From: Chlorokybus atmophyticus
Taxonomy: Eukaryota; Streptophyta; Chlorokybophyceae; Chlorokybales; Chlorokybaceae
Length of the DNA stretch: 64,000 nucleotides
Direction: 5' to 3'
Assembly (NCBI GenBank): GCA_009103225.1
Contig: RHPI01003642.1
Coordinates: 797,099-861,098, forward strand
Shown: positions 11,240 through 22,302 of the stretch, one piece after another
Layout of the letters: each line of letters opens with the position of its first letter
Position numbering within the stretch: the first letter of the stretch is position 1
Program-made: the position numbers and the translations under genes
The notes under the pieces: model-generated
Database searches by the model: none
What the model was told of the DNA's origin: nothing
What the model saw: the letters and a program-made list of their open reading frames with translations, nothing else

Positions 11240-13581
11240 TCAACTGTCTTTAGGCGCAAACTCGCTAGCACTTGTGAGCACCGCGTCAGCGGCTTGGTCA
11301 AGACCCTTTTTGCGTAGCTCGCTCGCTAACCTCTCAGCGTCCGCGGCACTCCTGCACATGTAGCGTTAGCACTTGATGGCCAAGTCAATCAAAGAACTGT
11401 GTGAAAACTACAGCTCTGACTTACATTTTATAGGGTGAATGTGCTGGAGACGGGAATGCGCGCGTCTCAACTTCTCGCTTGTACTCTGCCAGTGCGCGCG
11501 CAATGACGTCACCCACGCGAGCATACTGTTTGCAGAACTTCGGCGTCACCTTCGCATGGTGCGGGTGCTGCATCATACCCAACAAGTCGTGGTACACCAA
11601 CACCTGTTGGACACAAGTCGATGCGTGCCTACATCCGCATGCACCAATGCACGCATGACATCACACGCTACCACATATGCAGGGGTGTGCACGTAATATT
11701 ATATTATACAGATGCATCCACCATTCCTTCTGCATCCATCACACACCTGCCCGGAGGTGTACGGTCCTGCCCCAATCCCAATGGTGGGCACGCTCAGAGC
11801 AGCAGTGACAGCTGCGGCAACTGGAGGGGGCAGACACTCCAATACAATTGCGAAGCAACCCGCCGTTTCGAGCGCCAAAGCTTGCTCCACCACAGTGAGC
11901 GCAGACGATGCAGTCCGGCCCTGCATGCACGAGTCACACATACATGAAGCTCATTTACATGTGCGTGAGGAATGCAAGTCTCATACCTGCGGTCTGAAGC
12001 CGCCGAGGACTGATATGGCTTGTGGGGTGAGACCCACATGGCCCATAACAGCTATGCCGGCGTCTGCGACAGCCGCCGCGGCCGCAACTCGCGCTGGAGA
12101 GCCGCCCTCCAGCTTCACCCCGTCCATGCCGGCCTCCTTGAGAAACCGAACTGCCGATGCTATCGCCTAGCATGAGAACATTTGCACATGCACGCACGCG
12201 TAAGCACAAGCATGAGAGTGTGTGCACGTGCAAGTGTGTGCACATGTGTGCGCATGCATGGCAAGCACATTTCACTCAAATCCTGTGCTTACATTATGTA
12301 AAACAAGAGTTGCATCTCACTAACCTGACGCGTGTCGCTTTCATATGTGCCAAATGGCAAGTCTCCAATCAGCATGGGCACGCGCGCCCCACGCGACACA
12401 CTCTGCGCGTGCAAGATCATGGCGTCAAGGGTAACTGGAAGAGTCGTGTCGTAGCCCAACTGCACCATACCAACGCTGCACAGTTGTAGTTGTCAGCCAC
12501 TCAGCCACAAACAAGTTGCTCTCTCCAGCATGACACACATCGTCGTCACCTGTCGCCAACAAGGACAATGTCTATGCCTGCCTGGTCCACATGCACAGCC
12601 TGCCAATGACGGGTTACTACAAGGAGTTGGCTGTTTTTCTCGACAAACAACCCATGTAAGTGTAGCTTGGGTAGGCTATGGCTTAGCGTTCCCAAGCATG
12701 CATCAAGCTTTCAAGCCGCCATTGCCAAGTGTCATTTTACAGCGCTGCAAACAATGCAACCTGTATGTATGTATGCATGTTGGCCTATCAACCACATGCA
12801 CGTGCACTGGTGTACAGGCAAGTGTCGTGTGACAACGCTGCAAACATGCAACCTGTATGTATGTATGTATGTATGCATGTTGGCCTACCAAACCACATGC
12901 ACGTGCACTGGTGTACAGGCAACTCGTGCAACTGGTTTTCAATACAGCAAAACACAGGTGAGTGATCAAACAGGTACCATCACGCACAGAAGGATAGTCG
13001 TAAGCGGTGACCATCACAATGGGCTCGTTGTTGCGGTGCTTGCGCTGAACATCACGCAGAGTGACGCGCTTCGGGGAGGGCGAAGAGGGGCCACCGTATA
13101 TAGTGCTCTCCGGCAGATTCGAAAAGTAGCGACATGTTCTGCACACAGCAATACAATCATTCATGCAGCTGCAAGGAAAGGCAAATCAGCATTGTGTATA
13201 GCTGGTTGGCTTAGCTAGTGTCGTGCAACTTGTTGCTTGACAAGGCGAACAACCGCGTCAAGCAGCACGAAGCTTACAGCTTGCGATTTATGCTGAGCGT
13301 TACGTAAGCAGTAGTAGCACTTGTTGGTTGCTTGACGAATGCATTAGTGCAGTGCAGTACATAGCAAAGGAAACAGCGTGTGTCGCATTCCAAGAGCATC
13401 ATCATCTAAAATACGCAGCTGCAGGACAAACACAACGGCCACACCAATGCACAAGCCAACATCAACATGCAGCCCAGTATGCCCTGAAATTGCAGGCCCA
13501 CCGTGCTGCCTCGCCAGCAGTTAGCCGCAGACACCGCCGCACGGCCACCCCAAAAGCACCTCCGCCCGCCGCCCACGCCAT
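11240..13581 (-). CDS. panB: 3-methyl-2-oxobutanoate hydroxymethyltransferase (ketopantoate hydroxymethyltransferase)
   Basis: Transfers a hydroxymethyl group from methylene-tetrahydrofolate to 2-oxoisovalerate to give ketopantoate, the first step of pantothenate synthesis; mitochondrial in plants. Predicted 358 aa from eight exons: 13581-13502, 13138-12988, 12599-12550, 12475-12325, 12166-11987, 11920-11747, 11603-11425, 11351-11240, with all phases consistent. PanB motifs in order: [75 protein letters not shown] and PTIGIGAGP; the core is full length. Exon 1 supplies an Arg/Ala-rich, acid-poor leader ([10 protein letters not shown]...) typical of a mitochondrial presequence. The last exon adds about 36 residues (ending SEFAPKDS) after the usual PanB end; the splice there uses GTAAGT, which would otherwise be read as a stop. 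Confidence 0.92.
12744..12922. repeat. Tandem duplication in a panB intron with GTAT expansion
   Basis: Unit 1 is 12744-12821 and unit 2 is 12837-12922. Both run from GCTGCAAAC to GTGTACAGGCAA, and differ mainly in the number of GTAT tetramers (three versus five) and a few substitutions. The pair lies wholly within the second panB intron. Confidence 0.8.
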
Positions 13582-14609
13582 GCCCGCAGCGCCTGCCTCA
13601 GCGCCGCCCCCCACAACGTGCTTCGTGCATGACGGCAACAACGGCAGTCTCAGCCAGTGTGCCGCTCAAGATGAGTCCACTTCTGGACTGCTCAGGACTG
13701 CGTCATAGGAGGAGAGACAACCACATAGTGAGGCAAACAAGTGCAGATGCTATGTGTACTAGCCTAATAATACGTGCGCTGCGCGCAATTCACAACAGCA
13801 GTAGCATTGGTGGAAGTTGAGACTTGTCATGGCAGCAAACAACACAACTTACCACGAAGGCAATGCTGTGCTGGGACAATTTTGACAAACGCATGGGCGC
13901 TTCCTACTGTGCATAGCTGCAACCCATCAGCAAACGATCTTGTTGCCCTCTCCACAAGGTGTTGGGTGGGTTGGGAAATGTTTTGGTGTCTGGAAGTGGC
14001 AAACAACAGTACAGTTTGGCAGGCACTATCAGTTCTTGCACACGGACACATGCGCGACTCATTGTTGGCACATTGAACATTGAGCACAATGCAGCGCATG
14101 TTATTTGATGAGGCAGCAAAAGTGCGCACATTGTGCTAAGACGTTGCGCCGCTTGTCCACACGTTGACCACATGCTGGCCAAACTGTTGAATGATGTGCA
14201 CTGCCACTATGTCAGTAGGCTGCTCTTGCAGGGTTTGGTCGTGGATCGTACCAGCTTATCCAGGGGTCGGGCTGCTCGTTTATTGCACTGCAACCTAACA
14301 AGTGCTGCTGTATGCAAAGCTTAGCACTTGAGTTCAGACAGATCAGCATCAGTTACATCAGCATCACTTACAGTCACTACTCTCATAATCTCACATGCTT
14401 GCCAATGCAGGCCATTAAATCAGAAAGCTCAACCAACTCGCCGTCTATGAAGCATGCCAACGCACTATGTTTGCATGAAGGTCTTATTACTATACATATA
14501 TCCATGTTGCTCCATCAAGTATAGTGTTGGTTATGGATGCACACGAGTTTCACTGTGAAAAGGTATGAAGGCGTACAAATACCCCTAAGAGGCCTGCTTG
14601 TGTACTACC
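13582..14609. other. Spacer between panB and the sugar transporter
   Basis: Upstream of panB and downstream of the transporter (both on the minus strand). No supported gene. The first 100 bp, rich in CCGCC and CGCAGC, are the likely panB promoter/5'UTR. Confidence 0.4.
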
Positions 14610-17600
14610 TCACGCCTTTTTCTTTGCGAAGGAAGCCTCAATCTCTTCGAGACTGAGACCCTTGGTTTCTGGGACGGACGTTGCCACAAACAGCAGCGCT
14701 GCCAGTGAAATGCCCGCAAAGCCGTAGAAGGTCGGTCCCTGTCCGTAAGCTGCCTGCCGCACACAAAGCACGCGTAACCAACATAGACTTAAGCAACGGC
14801 AATCATTTACACGCACGCGCACACGCGCGTACAACATGCTGCATTGCATACTGATAGCTGAGTGCACCTCAAATGGTGGTAAGCAGAACGCCACCAAAGC
14901 ATTGGAGCTGAAGTTGACAAGTGTTGCAATGCTCAGCGCTCGCGACCGTACCCGCAAAGGAAAGATCTCGCTGACCATCAGCCAAGATATCGGGCCGAAA
15001 GATATCTAAGGCGATGTAATTATTATTATAGTTGCATGCACCATGAGAAGATGCAATGGCAAGATTGCACAAGTGTTACTGGTACCTGATAACAGCTGAC
15101 GTACAACAGGAGTGCTGCGACGCTTGCAACAGGGCTGACATAAAGGCCATTGCCGGCAAACGTGTACCCCGTACCCAACATGAGTAAGCTGACCAAAATG
15201 CCTCCAATTCCTGCGCACAAGCATTGATTACCTTGAGAACTCTGACTGCCCACTCGGCTAGCCTTGCGCGAGGCTAGCCAAGTGGTCAGTACGGATCCTT
15301 CACAGTTGTGAGGCGCAATGTTGTATGTGCCTGATACATGTGTCAAACTGCCAGCAACTTGCTGATTGTCATGGTGAACGTTGCTTGCAAACTCATTGGT
15401 AGCACAACTCAATGAATGCATGCATGCACGCATATATGTGTGCATACCTGCAAGAAGGAGTGGTCTGCGGCCGAGCTTGTCGACTGTTAGGACTGCCACA
15501 CCAGTCATAGCCAGTTTGAGGATGCCGAGAGCAACAGAGGCCTCAGCGGCATCGTTGACGCTCTTCAAGCCGGCTTGCTGAAAGATTTGGTTCGCATAAT
15601 ACAGCACAGAGGGCTGCCCGGTTATCTGCTGGAAGAGGACAAGTCCGCTCCCAATGACAAGTGCCGTTTTGTTTGAGCCTTGCAACAACTCCTGCCAACC
15701 AGCATTCTGCACACGAAGTACAGTCCAAGTTTTTCCAGGCTTGTTGAATGGCCTCACACAGCGATTTCACACGCGCAATGTGCTGTCACCTGTGTTGTCT
15801 TCTCAGCATAGAGCGATTGCTCGCATTGATGGCATTCGGCTTGAACTGCAGCATCCGAAGCAGATGGGCCGCGAAGTTGGCGGACAGCTTGCAAAGCGGC
15901 CTCACGTGCTTCCGCCAGCTGTGCTTTTCCTGAAAGACAACCGTATGCCAACATGGCAAGCTACTGCTGATGATTCTGGTGCAAATTCTACATGCATACC
16001 TTCGCTGGCTCGCAAGAGCAACCAGCGGGGCGATTGTGGCAGCGTGGCCATGCCTGCAGCCATGAGTGCCGCAATTGGCAACGCAGCGCCCAGCATGTAC
16101 CTCCAACCACCAACCGTATCAACCCAGACGTCACCCACCACGTAACCCAGCTGCAACACAGGAATACACGGAAGCATTCTCAATACTGTCGCACTGCTTA
16201 CTTCGCTTGCAATGCCATCGAGGCAAAATGCCTTTGCCACAATATGATGCCAGCTCGGACTTCAGTTTTTAAGTTTATCGCAACAAAATAGTAGAACTTT
16301 ACCACACGCATACCAATATGCCAGCGACGATGAAGCACTCCTTCAACGAGATCAAGGTGCCGCGCACTTGCGAGGGGCAGCTCTCTGCTATGTACATTGG
16401 TGCTGCATGCATGGCCTGTCAAAGGCAGTTGTGTGTTGCAACAAATAAAATAAAACACTGAGCATAGTCCCACTATAGTATCCCTTACCAGGCCAATGCC
16501 AACACCGTATATGCAGCGCCCCAGCACGAGGATTGAGAGCGAATCTGCTGAAAACATCAATCCTGCTCCCGCTGCATAGAGAGCAGCCGCTGCCAGCAGC
16601 TCTCGTTTTCTACCTGCCGGATGAGCATGTTGCTAGTGTGCTGAGGACCTGAACTGTGTTGCACACCACAATGCTGCTCACCTAGAAAGTCGGCGACATT
16701 GAAGGCAAGAATGGAGCCCGCCAGCGCTCCTACCAACGACCCGCTGACCTGAACAAGTCACGAGTAAGCAAATGTTTTCAACAGAAAGAGACAGGATTCA
16801 GGGAACTCGGTTGCAAAGCGTGCATGCTTTCGTGCACACGCACATATACAGCCTAGCGGTCATGCACATGTGGTGTGGTGGGGTGGGGTGTTCAGCTGGC
16901 CTGTGCTGCATGCGTGTGCAATATTGATGGTGCATGTGCCCTTCCGTGCTGAGGCATAACAACACGCCTACTTACTTACCACAGAACCTGTGGCGAACGG
17001 GGATAGCTCATACCAAGAAGTTCCACTGAGGTCTGCATTCTAAGGAGCAGGTCTCTGTTACGCACAGTACACTACAATGCGTGCTTCTTGATCAGTATAC
17101 CTTCAACGAGACGACTGCTCCCGATGTTGCCCCAATATCAAATCCAAACAGCAGCCCGCCAATCGCAGGGAACAAAAACCTGGCAGGGCACGGCGCAATC
17201 ACGCGCGCTCCCTAAGCTCGCTTGTGCGCGTGCAGCAACTGACAGGTGTAGTGTGTTGTCCATGTTGATCTGCATGCGATTTGCCATGTTCATGTGGACA
17301 CTTACGGCAAGGCAACGGCTCCCCAGTCCACTTCTGTTGGCGGCTGGTCGGCTGGTGCTTGCGTAGCTTCAGTTGTGCTTGGCTCTTCCTAACAACACAT
17401 GCACAATGCAATCACGTGTCCACTACCTCAATGTCTCGCTATTGCTTCTAGGTAGCACATGCATGTGAGGACAAGTCACGCGGGAAAACCAGCAACCGAG
17501 AAAACAAAGCGAGGCTAACCAGCAGTTTGTGCTGCTTGGGGTATACAAGAACCGTTGCAAGTCTAGCACGACTGCATGCATTATTGGCTATGGGAATGGA

Positions 17601-17890
17601 AGTACACTTTCGAGTCATCAGTCTAGATTAACTTAGTAGTTCACCTGCAAGTGTGACTCGGCTTGCGTGTCCGCCTTCTGGGCGCAAACGCGCAATCCTC
17701 GCCTAACCCGTCGTCGCATGGAAGTCGCTGCTGCTGCTGGCGAGCGTGAAGCAATGCGAAGCTGTTTGCTCATGTCATCCTTTGCCTTCGATCGGTGAGA
17801 GGCATGGCTTGAAGCAGCTTGGATTATGGAGGGCCGTGTCAGCAGAAGCGGCGAGGCGCATTGGCAGGCGCCCAGCCACACGCCCGCCAT
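14610..17890 (-). CDS. Sugar/H+ symporter, MFS, plastid type (D-xylose-proton symporter-like)
   Basis: Predicted 572-aa twelve-helix MFS sugar porter moving a hexose or pentose across a membrane, probably the plastid envelope. Thirteen exons: 17890-17645, 17388-17306, 17179-17101, 17039-16980, 16748-16682, 16613-16489, 16415-16314, 16150-16000, 15929-15790, 15706-15448, 15210-15086, 15005-14868, 14753-14610; all GT-AG with matching phases. Signatures in order: GGLLFGFDIGATSGAVVS (TM1), APMYIAESCPSQVRG, GWRYMLG, PQSPRWLLL, LFQQITGQPSVLYYA (TM7), VDKLGRRPLLLAG, SWLMVSEIFPLRVRSRALS (TM10) and VPETKGLSLEEIE at the C terminus. Exon 1 gives an 80-residue Ser/Arg-rich leader, suggesting a chloroplast transit peptide as in the land-plant XYLE-like plastid subfamily. 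Substrate is not decided by the sequence. Confidence 0.92.
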
Positions 17891-20224
17891 GACGTGCGCA
17901 GCAGCCTCGCTGTCACTGAGTGGAAAGCAACTATCTATCGTGTGCAACTGTTGCAGCAGGCTGTTGTTTCGCTTGCAGAGACGGAACAAAAGTAGGAACG
18001 CTTCACTGGTTACTTGCTTGCGCCTGCGCCGCCTCTCTGCTGCTCCCTGTGTGCGCCCGCATGCAGGCACGTACACCACCAGCGTGGCCTTACCGTCAGC
18101 TTATGATCGGCTGTGGCAAGCGGCGGAAGGCGCGCTAGTGATGTCACACATCGCTAGCCAACAATAACTAAGAAAATATAATGGCATACCATGTACATTT
18201 GAGACAACATGTTGTGCTTACATCAAGAGACTGTTTTATACATAGTGCAGTTGTTCATGAAATTATCAACATAACACATGCAGTGCATGAACAAGCCATT
18301 AGTATGTACATTAAAACGTTGCACGTATACATTTTACTTGTTTGAATGTTGTGCATGCAAAAAAATCAAGCACGTATGTCATGAAGTGCAAGCTACATGT
18401 ACAATGTAGCTTGCACTTCATATTATTTACACATTACTGAAATTGCTCTTTTTGTATCCTTGTAAGTACTAAATGTGCCTACGCAATTGCATGGAGTTCA
18501 TCACAGCATGCATACTGACCAGCATGCTGTGTATGCTGTGCATTGCAGCATGCACAGTATGCATGCTGTAATGACCTCTTTATAAAACAATGGTGTTCTT
18601 AGAACGATGTGACGTCTCACTTTTGTCGAATACACAGACCACTTGATCAACATCTATTGATCGTAAAAACCCATGCTGATAAAAACGTGGTATCGTGTGG
18701 TATATTATGGAACATTTATGGGACCGGCCTCCACCTATTGTAGCGGCTTTTGCCAACAAGGTAGAGGTTAAAGACCCCAAATCCATAGGCTTTCCGACAA
18801 TATCAATGTCAAGTGTCATACACACAAGCGCACACACAGAACCGAGAACGGCATAGAGCAGAGCACAACCAACTAGGGCTATCAATTAAGACATGCTTAT
18901 ACCTCTATATGTGCCGTAGCCAAATGCAGTGCAATGTGGCGGAGGGATAGTGGGCAGGCACACGGCCAAGGCCTAGGCAAGCGGACCTGTGCAACATTTA
19001 GGCCTATGTTACACAGGCTCATTCGTTTGTATGGACGAGCTAAACGTTGAGGAAGTTGGAGATTTTGCATAATACTTGCTCCCAATCTCGTTGTGTTAAT
19101 CCTTGTATCGGTGTAGCGTTGCATGCACTGGGTAATGTGCACTAACGGCTACTAACCTAACCCTAATCGCGACGCTGTAACTGGCGCAGTGTGTCTTGGT
19201 CGTTGTTGTTGTGGCAGAGGTTGGCGGTAAGGTTGGGGCAGTAAGCGCGGGGGATTGTCGCGCTGCACCAGCACGCACGCACAGCACGCTACACACACAT
19301 CGCACCTATCACAAGCGCCCTGCACGCCCACACTCAACAGCCTTTCTCTGCTCCTCTGCTCTCCTCGGCTGCTGCAAGTTGTTACTCGCTTGCTCCTTCC
19401 TTCTTTGCTGCGGCTGGGTGCACATCACTTGCACACATTCGCATTCACGTATGTAGTGGGTTGTATGGTACGCAAGGTTGAGAGGTTGTCGGCTATACCT
19501 CCTGGCTAAAATTGTTGTGCCTTTGCTGGCATAGGTGATTTCCTCGCGATGTTGTTCCACTTTGCAAGTTTATTATGCCGTATGCACGCCTTTCTCAGTT
19601 GCATGTAGATATATTACTTCTGGAAGACAATCTCGCTGATGAAACTTTGCTTTATGAGTCTCGCATTTGCTTCAAGGCAACTTTTGTGCAAATAACAACG
19701 CTTGTTCACAAACCAAACATTTGTGTTTGCACATCCAAACGTGGCATGTGCTCAAGCGCTGTCCCTTGCCTACCCATCACTCAGTGCCTGGACATTCGGG
19801 CTTTCCAATTGGGTACAATCATTTGGTCAGGCTTTGTCGTGATGCCTTGACTATTACCAGACCGTTGCAGAAGTGACTTGTGCCGCAGGGGTGCTGACGC
19901 ATGCTACAACTGCATACCTTTGCCTGTGACTAGCAGAGTGGAACAGCACATATGCAGAGAGTAACTGGAGTGGTTTGCGAGATTAAGCCCACAATCATGC
20001 AACAGACTACTTTTTAACGATACTTGTCCCAAGCAGTCATGATGGTTTCAGTCGACACGCCATTAACTTCACCATAGAACTGGTCACACGCAACGAGGCC
20101 ACCCCGCTTGCTGCGCACAACTCTGGCAGTCTCATTGCGCAAAGTGAAGCCCAATCATGCACAGCAGCAGTCAGGCATAAACCCACTGGCGGGTTCCAGC
20201 AACTTTGCAGGGCAAAAGCTACAC
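17891..20224. other. Intergenic, AT-rich part with palindromes, no gene recognised
   Basis: Promoter side of the transporter, then 18160-19000 AT-rich with inverted repeats. A minus-strand frame at 18580-18885 (about 100 codons) has no recognised domain. A CCTAACCCTAA telomere-like word lies at 19156-19166. Nothing else is supported. Confidence 0.4.
18381..18421. repeat. Perfect 18-bp inverted repeat, 5-nt loop
   Basis: Left arm 18381-18398 and right arm 18404-18421 are perfect reverse complements around GTACA; each arm contains AAGTGCAAGCTACA or its complement. A second, imperfect GCATGC-rich inverted repeat follows at about 18505-18568. Confidence 0.85.
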
Positions 20225-21964
20225 TCAAATGGGAACCTTGCCCTTGTCCTTGCGCGGTCGCACGATTGAATCAATGGCCCCATATTCAACAGCCTGTTCT
20301 GGGGTCAGATACATGTTGCCTTTCTCCGCCAAATCGCGCTTCAACTGCCAGCAACAGCAGTCAGTGCCATGCACAAAAACAAGCTCAGGGCAACTTAACA
20401 ACACTACAGTTGTACCTTATCTACGGGCTGGTTTGTGTAGTCCGCCATTCGGTTCATCAGGTACTCCTGCAGCCGCAGTAGCTCTCGTGTCTCATTGATG
20501 ATGTCTGCAGCCTGGCCTTGCGCAGTGCCAGATGGTGCATGCAGCATGATTGTGGTGTTGGGGAAAGCGCCGCGCTTGCCCTGTTGAAGAATGTCTGTAG
20601 AGTGACACACAGAAACAACAAAGCACCATGTACCAGTAGATTTATGCTTGCAGCCTACTGCAACACAAACCTTTGTTCCTGCAGTCAACAACAGGCCTCC
20701 CATCGAGAAAGCATGCCCGAAGGCAATGGTGTTGATCTGGGTCTTGATGTGCTGCATTGTGTCAAGAAGAGCCAGCGTCGCCAACACCTGCAGTCATGCT
20801 GAGTTCATTTCTATATGCTGCACACAACATGCTCTCTAATATGGCATGCAGTTGAAGATGGTCCCAGCGGCAAAATCACTTGGCCAAACCCGCACAATGT
20901 CAAGGGCACATCAACGCCTGTTGTGAAAAGACCTACCTCTCCTCCACCACAATTGATGTAGAACGTTAGGGGCTTTTGGCTTACTGAGTCCAAGTACAGC
21001 AGCGTGGCAACAATGGTGTTGGAAAATTCTTCGTCAATATTTTGACCAATGAACACAACACGCTCGCGATACTGTCAGAAAGAATGTCAGTACCTCATTC
21101 ACTCACAAGTGTAAGTATGCCATGTTGCTGCCAAGTTCCAAACCACAGTACATTCAGCTGTATGTTGTTCAAGGCACACGACTCGTCTGAATGCTAGAAC
21201 ATGGCATCCCAGGAGCAATCATCTTGCTGATGCTAGCTGCAATTGACAGCAATGGCACTTACGAAAATGTTCCAAAGGTCAACCCACTGCATTCCAGGTT
21301 CTCCTGGCGTCTTATACGGCATGCGTGGCACGCCAATTGGCATCATCGTCGTCGGCCTCCTGTATGCCCCTACTCTGCAATCTCGTGCGCTGCCACATCC
21401 GTATACTGAACACGAGAATCACGAACAAAACGACACCCCTAGCACAGCTGTACTGCCCAAACTAGAACATGCAACTAGCAACTGGTGTTTGCACACAATC
21501 AGAGACCAGTTCCAAAGTACTGGCATACCGCGATGTTGGTTGGTTGGTTTGCTTCAGGAAGGCGGCCTCAACGCTCGGTCTCGTACATATCCTGGCTGCA
21601 AGCGGTTATTAGCTTTGAAACAGCAGTCTGTCGAAGCACACGCTATACACCACATAAAACAGTGCATGCAACATGACTTGTGTTTCAACTCGGCTTACCA
21701 TGCGACTCGCCCTGCCACCTACGCACAGCACACAGCCAATTTTGAGCAACGCTACAGCTGCATGTCAAGCAGCAACAGCATGCAACAGCTACGCTACGAT
21801 TGCGTCCAGTCAAAAAGATTTTGTATGCAAATGACATTTCACATCAACACCGCGCACTGCCACTACCTTCTGCCGCTGCTGATAGCGCTACCGCTGCTGC
21901 TGCTGCTGGTGGCGCTGATCACTACAGCGGGAAGCCATGTCGCTGACAGCGACACAGCAGCCAT
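20225..21964 (-). CDS. CLPR2: ClpR2-like plastid Clp protease core subunit
   Basis: Predicted 277-aa subunit of the plastid ClpPR ring, in which ClpR proteins are non-catalytic partners of ClpP. Eight exons: 21964-21867, 21718-21699 (a 20-nt microexon), 21595-21529, 21374-21263, 21071-20937, 20787-20671, 20580-20416, 20344-20225; every phase closes. The first 50-60 residues are Ser/Ala-rich and look like a transit peptide. ClpR2 hallmarks are YRRPTTMMPIGVPRMPY, WVDLWNIFYRERVVFIGQNI, INETRELLRLQEYL and EYGAIDSIVRP. Unlike Arabidopsis ClpR2 it keeps Ser172 (GHAFSMGG) and His197 (IMLHAPSG), while the usual Asp position is Asn248 (KGNMYL). It could therefore be an inactive R subunit or a weakly active P/R intermediate. 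It shares a 338-bp spacer with PRORP, transcribed the other way. Confidence 0.9.
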
Positions 21965-22302
21965 GACGGGAACAGATTCCTGTGTAATCCCGTTACCGCC
22001 GGCGGCGACGACACCCCCAACGACAACGCCCAAGCCAGCGACGGCGGCGATGGCCACAGCAACACCTTACGTTCGCAATGGACACGTAACGTTCTAAGCT
22101 TATGAAACTGCAAGCCCTAAACTTCTTGAACCCGGTTCCTTCGATCTGGATGGCATGCATCAAGTGCGGCGGTGTGAGCTGTAATGTTGGCGACATTGCC
22201 GGCGGCGGCGGCGGCGTTGCCCGGGAGCAACGCGCTGTCCGTGTAATTGTCGTGCTGCTGAATTCTTCGAGGATACCGTCAAAGGCCAATGTGGCGTGTG
22301 GT
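21965..22302. promoter_or_regulatory. Bidirectional promoter between ClpR2-like and PRORP genes
   Basis: A 338-bp spacer between two divergent start codons. It contains a GCCCTAAAC telo-box-like word at 22114-22122 and a GGCGGCGG tract at 22200-22216. Assignment as a shared promoter is inferred from the head-to-head layout. Confidence 0.45.

Noticed and set aside
11421-11423. TAA as the panB stop codon
   Set aside because: It lies in a perfect GTAAGT donor, and the exon at 11351-11240 joins in phase with good coding composition.
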